Positions 1-6,373 of a DNA stretch of 13,788 nt are shown here, in pieces. The stretch is from Thauera sp. (lineage in GTDB: Bacteria > Pseudomonadota > Gammaproteobacteria > Burkholderiales > Rhodocyclaceae), in contig JAKLLJ010000052.1 of NCBI GenBank assembly GCA_023150215.1, forward strand, positions 322 through 14,109. The letters are read 5' to 3'. Made by a program: the position numbers and the translations under genes. How positions within the stretch are numbered: position 1 is the stretch's first letter; each line of letters opens with the position of its first letter. Below the pieces are notes generated by a model. The model was given only the letters and a program-made list of their open reading frames with translations, did no database searches and was not told the origin of the DNA.

Positions 1-116
1 TCCAGGAAACGGCCGATATCGATGCCGAGTACGTCGAGCAACGAACGCTCAAGCAGGACCTCAAGCTCATCTGGAAAACCATCCTGGCCGTGCTCGGACG
101 CAAGGGCGCGTTCTAG
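1..116 (+). CDS. Polyprenyl-phosphate sugar-1-phosphate transferase, C-terminal end only (partial)
   Basis: Only the last 37 residues are present; the reading frame starts at base 3 and stops with TAG at 114-116, and the 5' part lies outside the window. The visible tail (YVEQRTLKQDLKLIWKTI, then VLGRKGAF) has the pattern typical of the extreme C-terminus of bacterial sugar transferases of the WcaJ/WbaP type: YV..wSL..DLKIl..T...VL..kGA. In that family the protein is an inner-membrane enzyme that transfers a hexose-1-phosphate from a nucleotide sugar to undecaprenyl phosphate, the first step in building a repeat unit. Its position directly ahead of glycosyltransferase genes fits. Sugar specificity cannot be judged because the catalytic part is missing. 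Confidence 0.75.
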   Translation, partial: QETADIDAEYVEQRTLKQDLKLIWKTILAVLGRKGAF

Positions 117-154
117 CGCGCCGGCACCGATTGCGCCACGGTCTCGGAGAAACG

Positions 155-1093
155 ATGGAACTCTCGATCATCATCGTCAATTACAACGGCGGAATGCTGG
201 TCGACGCCTGTCTCGAGTCGATCTATGCCCACCCGCCCGCGACTGCATTCGAGGTGGTGCTGATCGACAACGCGTCGACCGACGGCAGCGGCGCGCGCGT
301 GCATGCCGCGTTCCCGGCCCTGCGCTACATCGCCAACGACAGCAATGCCGGGCTCGCACGCGCCTTCAACAAGGGACTCGCTGCCGCGCAGGGGCGCTAT
401 CTGCTCGCGCTCGACAACGACACGCGCATTCTCCCGGGCGCCCTCCAGTCGCTGCTCGACTTCATGGATGCGCACCCCGACGTCGGCGCCACCGGCAGCC
501 TGCTGCTGAACCCCGACCTCACGCCACAGCGCACCTTCCGCCGAAAACCCTCGGCACTCAACGCCGTCTTCGGCCGGCGCTCGCTGATCACCCGGTTGTG
601 GCCCTCCAATCCGCTGTCCAGCCGCTACCTGATGAGCGAGAAGGGCGAAACCGCTGATCCGTTCGAGGTCGACTGGGTATCGACCGCGGCGCTGATGGTG
701 CGCCACGACGTATATACGTCGGTCGGCGGGCTCGACGAAGACTTCTTCGTGTACTGGGTGGATGCCGACTGGTGCGCCCGCATCCGTGCCGGCAGCTGGA
801 AGATCTTCGCCGTTCCTGCCAGCCGCGTGATCCATGACGAGAACCTCAAGGCGCGCCGCCGCGCACGCCGCAACGTACGCATGCTGATCGACTTCCATCG
901 CGGCGCCTATCTTTACTACCGCAAGAACCACGCGCGCTCCGCGCTCAACCCGATGGCCTGGATCGCGCTCATCGGCCTCAGCCTGCGAGCGGGCAGCATG
1001 ATCGGCTGGGACTATCTCAAGTTCGAGATCCTGGGACGCTTCGCTGCTCACGGACGTGCGGCCACCGGCAACTCGACACCACGGGGACGATGA
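155..1093 (+). CDS. Glycosyltransferase family 2 (rhamnosyltransferase/WbbL-like)
   Basis: A 312-residue GT-A fold glycosyltransferase of family GT2, a cytoplasmic enzyme that would add one sugar from a nucleotide donor to the lipid-linked oligosaccharide. Visible motifs: the opening strand IIIVNYNGG (residues 5-13), IDNAS with D38, the DXD metal/nucleotide site LDNDT (D87-N88-D89), and the acceptor-side motif GGLDEDFFVYWVDADWC (D203/D205), typical of WbbL-like rhamnosyltransferases. Start: ATG at 155 is preceded by GGAG (146-149) at 5 nt spacing. An in-frame TTG at 131 would add 8 residues but has no comparable ribosome site. The stop overlaps the next start in ATGA (1090-1093), indicating translational coupling. 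A weakly hydrophobic stretch near residues 265-280 may associate with the membrane. The rhamnose donor is a family guess; the GT2 call is firm. Confidence 0.92.
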   Translation: MELSIIIVNYNGGMLVDACLESIYAHPPATAFEVVLIDNASTDGSGARVHAAFPALRYIANDSNAGLARAFNKGLAAAQGRYLLALDNDTRILPGALQSLLDFMDAHPDVGATGSLLLNPDLTPQRTFRRKPSALNAVFGRRSLITRLWPSNPLSSRYLMSEKGETADPFEVDWVSTAALMVRHDVYTSVGGLDEDFFVYWVDADWCARIRAGSWKIFAVPASRVIHDENLKARRRARRNVRMLIDFHRGAYLYYRKNHARSALNPMAWIALIGLSLRAGSMIGWDYLKFEILGRFAAHGRAATGNSTPRGR

Positions 1094-2055
1094 TGGACAC
1101 AGCCTCGCTCCCCCTTACGGAGCCCACCGTGGCGCAACGCCTCCCGGAGGGAGTCGTCTGTCCCTGCGAACGCCATGGGCGCCTGAGTGCGACGCCGGAC
1201 GGCGCGGTGTGCGAGGCCTGCGGGCGCCACTTTCACTGCGCCAGTGAGGTCTGGGATCTGCTCATCGGCGAGCGCTTCGACGACGAAGCCTGCGAATGCA
1301 TGTGGTGCAACGAGGAGGACACCGGCCGCCATCTGGTGGCGAATTACCTCGCCCCCGAGCTGCGCCGACGCTTTCCCGACCGCGATCCGGCCAGCCTGCG
1401 CGTGCTGTCGATCGGTTGTGGCGTGGGCTCCGACGTCGAGGCCCTCAATGAACTCGGCTTTGCCGCCCGCGGCATCGACGCGGGCAACCGCAGTGCGTAC
1501 TGGGCACGGCGCAAGAGGCCGCACACCTACTTCCTCGCCAACGCCAAGAATCTGCCGTTCGCAGACGGCTACTTCGATGTGGTGATGATGGGATGCGTGC
1601 TTCCCCACATCGGCGTCGGCGACGACACCTACGTCACCCGGCCGGGCGCTGCAGCGGAACGCCAGCAGGCCGCCGACGAGATGCTGCGGGTGACCGCGAG
1701 CGGCGGCGCGCTGGTGCTGAGCAGCCCGAACCGGCGCTGCCCGATCGACTTCTTCCACCGCCTCGATCGCCACAGCCACCGGCCGCGGCTGCACTCTCCC
1801 GCGGAGGACTTCCTCCTGTCGGTCGACGACTACGCCCGTCTGCTGCACCTCGGCCGCGCCACCACCAGCGTCGAGGTCCTGCCCCTGCGCGGCTACTGGG
1901 GCTTCTATTCCTCATCGCGCTATCTGCTCGGCCGCATCCTGCAGATTCCGGTACGCTGGTACTTCAATGAATTCATGTCCTGGCAGTGGACGAAGCCGCT
2001 ACGCGCGACCGCGCTCAATCCCTGGCTCATCCTTTACTTCCGCAAACAGGGATAA
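1090..2055 (+). CDS. SAM-dependent class I methyltransferase with N-terminal zinc ribbon
   Basis: A 321-residue Rossmann-fold methyltransferase. The SAM site is visible: motif I VLSIGCGVGSD (residues 105-115), the acidic end of strand 2 GID (D130), and NAKNLPFADGYFDVV (151-165), the usual 'LPF.d..FD.V' segment of Methyltransf_11-like proteins. The N-terminus carries C24-x-C26 and C41-x-x-C44, a small zinc-ribbon-like module seen ahead of many such methyltransferases. More cysteines follow at C50, C68, C70 and C73. The likely role is methylation of a sugar or a polymer end in the polysaccharide; the substrate is not visible. The gene overlaps the previous one by 4 bp. ATG at 1090 or 1093 may be used; GGGGA at 1083-1087 is better spaced for 1093. 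The C-terminal third has aromatic-rich hydrophobic stretches (residues ~270-315) that could contact the membrane. Confidence 0.88.
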   Translation: MMDTASLPLTEPTVAQRLPEGVVCPCERHGRLSATPDGAVCEACGRHFHCASEVWDLLIGERFDDEACECMWCNEEDTGRHLVANYLAPELRRRFPDRDPASLRVLSIGCGVGSDVEALNELGFAARGIDAGNRSAYWARRKRPHTYFLANAKNLPFADGYFDVVMMGCVLPHIGVGDDTYVTRPGAAAERQQAADEMLRVTASGGALVLSSPNRRCPIDFFHRLDRHSHRPRLHSPAEDFLLSVDDYARLLHLGRATTSVEVLPLRGYWGFYSSSRYLLGRILQIPVRWYFNEFMSWQWTKPLRATALNPWLILYFRKQG

Positions 2056-2064
2056 GGCAAGACG

Positions 2065-3027
2065 ATGACTCCCGAACTCGAGCGCTCGAAGTACATGGGT
2101 GTCCTGCTCGCCGCGGGGCACGCGACCCGCACCGGAACCCTGCGGGACGAATTTCCCAAGCCCATCCTGCCGATCGGAAACAAGCCTCTGCTCGTGCACC
2201 AGATAGAGCTGCTGCGCAGCATGGGCATCATCGACATCACCGTGCTGATCGGGCACAAGGGTTACCAGATCACCCGGGTGCTGGGCGACGGCGAGCGCCA
2301 TGGCGTACGCCTGCAGTTCGTCGAGCAGAAGAGCATGCTCGGCATCGCCCATGCGCTCGGGCAGCTCGAGAATTACGTCGATCGCCCCTTCCTGCTCTTC
2401 CTCGGCGACATCTACTTCGTGCCCAAGGACATCGGCTCGATGTTCCGCGTGTTCGAGGAGGAAAACTGCGGGGCGGTGCTCGCCACCAAGCAGGAAACCG
2501 ACGTGAGCGCGATCCGGCGCAACTTCTCGGTCATCCTCGACAACACAGGCAAGGTGGTCCGTGTCATCGAAAAACCGCGCCACGTCGTCAACAACCTCAA
2601 GGGCGTCGGGCTCTACCTTTTCGACCTGCAGGTCTTCGACGCAATCCGGCGCACACCACGCACGGCAATGCGCGACGAATACGAAATCACCGACTCGATC
2701 CAGGTGATGATCGACGACGGTCACGTGGTCCGCAGCACCGACGCCGTGCACGACGACCTCAACGTCACCTACCCGGAAGACCTCCTGTGGATCAACCTCG
2801 CGCTCGCAAGGCGCGAGCATGGCGGCATCCTGGTCGCGGACAGCGCACGGGTCGAAGCGGGCGCGAAAATCGAGAACACGGTGATCGGAGCCCGGGTCGA
2901 CGTGCCCGCAAGCGCATGCGTCACCAACTCGCTGGTGTTCGACGATGTACGCATCGCGCCGAATGCAGTGATCGACTCGGCGATCGTCACGCCGCGCCAG
3001 ATCCTGAAATGCCAGCTTCCGCGCTGA
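2065..3027 (+). CDS. Sugar-1-phosphate nucleotidyltransferase with C-terminal left-handed beta-helix
   Basis: A 320-residue NDP-sugar pyrophosphorylase: a sugar 1-phosphate plus NTP gives an NDP-sugar and pyrophosphate in the cytoplasm. The N-terminal domain has the signature in altered form, LAAGHATR (residues 15-22; usual form G-x-G-T-R), then FPKP with K32, the metal-binding Asp in FLGDIYF (D115), EKP (169-171) and YPEDLLWIN (236-244). Residues ~255-310 show hexapeptide-like repeats (ADSARVEAGAKIENTVIGA and following), a left-handed beta-helix as in long RmlA-type enzymes and GlmU. ATG at 2065 has AAGG (2054-2057) 7 nt upstream and lies 9 bp after the previous stop. The base and sugar are not determined; glucose-1-phosphate thymidylyl- or uridylyltransferase-like is the closest general description. 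The product probably feeds one of the two SDR enzymes encoded nearby. Confidence 0.88.
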   Translation: MTPELERSKYMGVLLAAGHATRTGTLRDEFPKPILPIGNKPLLVHQIELLRSMGIIDITVLIGHKGYQITRVLGDGERHGVRLQFVEQKSMLGIAHALGQLENYVDRPFLLFLGDIYFVPKDIGSMFRVFEEENCGAVLATKQETDVSAIRRNFSVILDNTGKVVRVIEKPRHVVNNLKGVGLYLFDLQVFDAIRRTPRTAMRDEYEITDSIQVMIDDGHVVRSTDAVHDDLNVTYPEDLLWINLALARREHGGILVADSARVEAGAKIENTVIGARVDVPASACVTNSLVFDDVRIAPNAVIDSAIVTPRQILKCQLPR

Positions 3028-3039
3028 ATCGGAGCGCCC

Positions 3040-3990
3040 ATGGACATGAACTTCAAAACGGCATGCGTGACCGGAGGCGCCGGATTCATCGGCTCGCACC
3101 TCGTTCGCGAGCTCCTGCGCCGCAGCATGCACGTGACGGTGATCGACGATCTCAGTGTCGGACGACGCGACAATGTCCCGGCCGGCGCGGAGTTCGTCCA
3201 TGGCGACGTCCTCGACCCGCAGATCGCGCGCATCGCGGCCCGCTCCGAGCTCGTGTTTCACCTTGCCGCCCGGGTCGCGATCCGCTCGTCGTTCGAGTTC
3301 ATCACCGAGGACGTCACCACCAACGTCGTGGGCACGGCGAGCGTGCTGCGCGCCATCGCGACGGCCCCCGAGCGTCGCGTGCGTCGCCTGCTGTTTGCCT
3401 CGTCGATGGCGGTATACGCCGACGCCGACGCCCCTGTGCCACTCGCGGAAACCTTCCGGCTCGAGCCGATCTCGCCCTATGGTGTTTCCAAGCTTGCTGC
3501 CGAGCGGCTCGTTCTGCAGGTTTGCGCGCAAACCGGCATCGACGCCTGCGTGCTGCGGCTGTTCAACACTTACGGCCCTGGCCAGGCCTACAGTCCCTAC
3601 GTGGGCGTGGTGACGATCTTCTCGCGCCAGATGGCCGCCGGGGAGCGGCCCGCCATCTTCGGCGACGGCCTGCAGTGCCGCGACTTCGTCCATGTCGACG
3701 ACATCGTGCAGGGCTTCATGCGGGCGATGGCGCGCGCGCGCCCGGGAGCGGTGTTCAACATCGGCTCGGGATCAGGCCTTACTGTGCGCGAACTGCACGA
3801 GCGTATCGCCGACGTGCTGGGCTATCGCGCAGCGCCGCTGTTTGCACCGGCGGTGGCGGGCGAGGTGCGCCATTCGATCGCCGACATCGGCCGCGCGGCG
3901 CGCGAACTCGGCTACCAGCCCACCCGGCGCTTTCAGGAATCGGTCGCCGACGTGGTGCGCGAAGTGGTGGGAGGCAATCATGGCCATTGA
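3040..3990 (+). CDS. NAD-dependent sugar-nucleotide epimerase (extended SDR, GalE-like)
   Basis: A 316-residue extended short-chain dehydrogenase acting on a nucleotide sugar. It shows the Rossmann motif TGGAGFIGS (G12, G15, G18), the acidic pair after strand 2 (VIDDLS, D36/D37), FHLAA (73-77), active-site serines in FASSMAVY (S121/S122) and the catalytic Y147-x-x-x-K151 in SPYGVSK. RLFNTYGPGQ and FGDGLQCRDFVHVDD are the usual substrate-binding segments of UDP-sugar 4-epimerases. A Ser rather than a T-D-E/K triad argues for a C4 epimerase over a 4,6-dehydratase. The length is normal for the family. The start has only a weak ribosome site (GGAG at 3031-3034), 12 bp after the previous stop. The 3' end overlaps the next gene by 11 bp. 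Exact substrate unknown; UDP-glucose, UDP-GlcNAc and UDP-uronate epimerases share these motifs. Confidence 0.9.
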   Translation: MDMNFKTACVTGGAGFIGSHLVRELLRRSMHVTVIDDLSVGRRDNVPAGAEFVHGDVLDPQIARIAARSELVFHLAARVAIRSSFEFITEDVTTNVVGTASVLRAIATAPERRVRRLLFASSMAVYADADAPVPLAETFRLEPISPYGVSKLAAERLVLQVCAQTGIDACVLRLFNTYGPGQAYSPYVGVVTIFSRQMAAGERPAIFGDGLQCRDFVHVDDIVQGFMRAMARARPGAVFNIGSGSGLTVRELHERIADVLGYRAAPLFAPAVAGEVRHSIADIGRAARELGYQPTRRFQESVADVVREVVGGNHGH

Positions 3991-5146
3991 ATCGACGCTC
4001 AAGCCGGAAGGCGTACGGCCCCTGGAAGGACGCCTGCTGCGGCTCCTCAAGCGTGTTCCCCAGTTCACCCGGATGGGGCGTCACCTGCGCTCGGTGATCG
4101 CACACTCGACACCACGCAAGGTATTCAACCTCCTCCGGACCGAACTGGAGTTTCGTCTGCGGCGGACCGAGGTGCGTGGGAAACCCTACATCCTGATCGT
4201 CGATCCGCTCAATGTGTGCAACCTGCGCTGCCCCCTCTGCCCCACTGGCGTGGGCGCACCCGGCCGCCACCAAGGCAGGATGCCGTGGGAAACCTTTACG
4301 CGTGCAATCGACGAGCTCGCGCCCTATGCCTACGAGGTCAACCTGCACAACTGGGGCGAGTCGCTGCTGCACCCGAACATCTTCGAAATGATCGCCTACA
4401 TCCGCGACCGCAACATCGCCACCAACATGAGCACGAACTTCAACATCGTCACCGATGAGAAGATCGACCGCCTGATTGCGAGCGGGCTCGAATACCTTAT
4501 CCTGTCGATCGACGGCGCCACCCAGGACACCTATGCGCAGTATCGGGTGCGCGGCGACATCGAGCAGGTCTTCGAGAACGTGGCAAAGCTCGTGCACCGG
4601 CGGCGCGAACTGGGCAGCTCGACCCCGTGCATCGAATGGCAGTTCATCGTCTTCAAGCACAACGCACACGAGGTCGATCGCGCGCGCCAGAAGGCGGCAG
4701 AGCTCGGTGTCGATCGTTTCCGCGTGATCCCACCCGGCATCCCCTTCGAGTTCGAGGAGCCGGAGACGCTCAAGCGGAAATGGTTCGTGCCGAGTTCCGA
4801 CCCGGCACACGCGGGCGAGGCAGAATCCTTCCGCGACCAGATGAAGTCCTCGTGCTTCTATCTTTACCGCTCCTTCACCGTGAATCCGGACGGCGGCACC
4901 GCGCCATGCTGCGTGATCAACGGCGAGCACAACGATTTCGGCGATCTCAAGGCCCACCGCGTGATGGAGATCTGGAACAACGACAAGTACCGCTCGGCGC
5001 GCAGCCTGTTCCGCACCGATGGCGAGGCCCGCGTCTCCACCGTATGCGAGCGCTGCGGACTGTTCGCCAAGCACGGTCGCGCCGCCCCCGCCGCCGGGGA
5101 TGTGCTGCGGATCACCCACGGACGCGACACCGCGCCACCGCAATGA
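3980..5146 (+). CDS. Radical SAM enzyme with SPASM-type C-terminal cysteine domain
   Basis: A 388-residue radical SAM protein. The [4Fe-4S]/SAM site is C80-NLR-C84-PL-C87, preceded by a strand (YILIVDPLNVC) and followed by a GGE-like motif replaced by NWGES. ILSIDGATQDTY is the conserved 'SIDG' segment of SPASM-type enzymes. The C-terminal part has further cysteines in SSCFYLY, TAPCCVING and CERCG, with PDGGTAPCC matching the auxiliary-cluster pattern of SPASM domains. The first ~65 residues are basic and amphipathic and are not part of the barrel. The chosen ATG at 3980 has GGGAGG (3969-3974) 5 nt upstream; upstream in-frame codons lie inside the previous gene and are a shadow. No small precursor peptide gene is seen beside it, so sugar or lipid-carrier modification is more likely than peptide maturation. 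The reaction is unknown. Confidence 0.9.
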   Translation: MAIESTLKPEGVRPLEGRLLRLLKRVPQFTRMGRHLRSVIAHSTPRKVFNLLRTELEFRLRRTEVRGKPYILIVDPLNVCNLRCPLCPTGVGAPGRHQGRMPWETFTRAIDELAPYAYEVNLHNWGESLLHPNIFEMIAYIRDRNIATNMSTNFNIVTDEKIDRLIASGLEYLILSIDGATQDTYAQYRVRGDIEQVFENVAKLVHRRRELGSSTPCIEWQFIVFKHNAHEVDRARQKAAELGVDRFRVIPPGIPFEFEEPETLKRKWFVPSSDPAHAGEAESFRDQMKSSCFYLYRSFTVNPDGGTAPCCVINGEHNDFGDLKAHRVMEIWNNDKYRSARSLFRTDGEARVSTVCERCGLFAKHGRAAPAAGDVLRITHGRDTAPPQ

Positions 5147-5184
5147 GTTGCAGCGGACCGCCGCGCCCGCCCGGAGAAAAACCC

Positions 5185-6330
5185 ATGACCGACTGCACAC
5201 GCCCGTCCCCGCTCCCCCCGCTGCACATGCACTTGATGCATGGCTTGCGCCTGCTGGCGGTGGCAGTCGTCCTGTGCATGGGCACGCAAGCACAGGCGGC
5301 GAACACGCGGCCATTCCTCATGGGCTTCACGCCCTGGCCGTGGGACACCGAGTGGGCGGCACTGCAGGACACCTACAACTTCATCAACGCCAACGCCGAC
5401 ATCATTTCCCATCACATCGAAGAGGGTGTGCCGTGGACCGAGGCGCTCGCAGACACGGCCTTCCATCCGCAGATGATGCAGGGCTGGACCTTGCGGCGCG
5501 ATCTGACGGGCCCGGGGCTGAAGGTCTTCTTGTCGCTCAGCCCGATCGACCAGATGCGCACAGGCCTCGCCCGCTACCGCGGCGAAGCGCCTCAGATGCC
5601 CCTGCCGGCGGAATTCGCGAACGCGCGCTTCAACGACCCCAAGGTCAAGAAGGCCTACCTGGCCTATGTCCGCCGTGCGATCGACTTCTTCCGCCCCGAC
5701 TATCTAGCGATCGCGATCGAGGCGAACGAGTTGCTGGACAATGCCCCGCAGAGCTGGCCCGATTTTGTCGAGCTCCATGTCGAGACCTACCGCGCGCTGA
5801 AGCAGTCGCACCCCGGACTGCCCGTCTTCTTCACCACCTCCGTGCATAACGTGATCAATCCCGAGCGCGGCAATCCTGCCGCCACATGGTCGAAGGTGCA
5901 GCAGCTGTGGCGACATTCGGACATCGCAGCGGCGAGCTTCTACCCCTTCCTGCAGCACCCGCTCGATCTCGCCAACCCGTTCGTGGCGCTCGACGAGCTG
6001 CGCCGCCGCGCGGGCGGCAAGCCGATCGCGATCACCGAAGCCGGCTACCCCGCGAAGCAGCCGGCAGTTGAAGCCTTGCGCAACCTGCCGGCATCGCCCG
6101 AGATCCAGATGAACGTCTATTACGGCCTGCTTGGCAGGGCCGCAAGCGAGCGGTACACATTCGTGATCGTGTGGGCACACCGCGACTACGACGCCCTGTG
6201 GAACCGTCTGCAGGGCGAGTTCCCCGAATGGGGGGCATTGTGGCGGGACGTCGGCATCCTCGACGGCGAAGGCTCGGCGCGCCCGTCAAGGGACGTGTGG
6301 GATCTTTTCCTGCGCATGCCCCACCGCTGA
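5185..6330 (+). CDS. Secreted glycoside-hydrolase-like TIM-barrel protein (clan GH-A type)
   Basis: A 381-residue protein with a signal peptide: a polar N-terminus, a hydrophobic core around residues 21-33 (LRLLAVAVVLCMG), and likely cleavage after AQA or QAA near residue 39. The mature part looks like a (beta/alpha)8 hydrolase. YLAIAIEANELL puts an Asn-Glu pair (N181-E182) where clan GH-A enzymes have the acid/base, and KPIAITEAGYPA puts E285 at the usual nucleophile strand. FTTSVHN and AASFYPFLQHP resemble other barrel strands. The family number cannot be assigned; GH53- or GH39-like enzymes are candidates. ATG at 5185 has GGAG (5173-5176) 8 nt upstream; in-frame ATGs at 5227 and 5239 also remain possible. 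Inside an export operon it probably acts in the periplasm on the polysaccharide made here, as PslG does for Psl. Inactivity is also possible. Confidence 0.75.
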   Translation: MTDCTRPSPLPPLHMHLMHGLRLLAVAVVLCMGTQAQAANTRPFLMGFTPWPWDTEWAALQDTYNFINANADIISHHIEEGVPWTEALADTAFHPQMMQGWTLRRDLTGPGLKVFLSLSPIDQMRTGLARYRGEAPQMPLPAEFANARFNDPKVKKAYLAYVRRAIDFFRPDYLAIAIEANELLDNAPQSWPDFVELHVETYRALKQSHPGLPVFFTTSVHNVINPERGNPAATWSKVQQLWRHSDIAAASFYPFLQHPLDLANPFVALDELRRRAGGKPIAITEAGYPAKQPAVEALRNLPASPEIQMNVYYGLLGRAASERYTFVIVWAHRDYDALWNRLQGEFPEWGALWRDVGILDGEGSARPSRDVWDLFLRMPHR

Positions 6331-6373
6331 TGCGAGCCCTGCGTCCACCCTCCCCCCTCTCTTGCCCAACCCG

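Noticed and set aside
113..1051. A 312-codon open frame on the - strand opposite the GT2 gene
   Set aside because: The GT2 gene has DXD and other family motifs; the antisense product has none.
1071..1083. The 13-base string ACTCGACACCACG, also present near 4105-4117
   Set aside because: A short match in unrelated contexts (a gene end and inside the radical SAM gene), with no third copy or flanking symmetry seen; likely chance in GC-rich coding DNA.
1999..3693. A 564-codon open frame on the - strand
   Set aside because: It is antisense to the nucleotidyltransferase and SDR genes, whose motifs are unambiguous, and it shows only low-complexity acidic/His-rich translation.
1986..4097. A 703-codon + strand frame over the nucleotidyltransferase and SDR genes
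   Set aside because: Arg-rich translation with no domains; it is out of frame with two well-supported genes.
3779..5314. A 511-codon open frame on the - strand
   Set aside because: It is antisense to the radical SAM gene. It has no motif or convincing ribosome site and is explained by GC-driven lack of stops.
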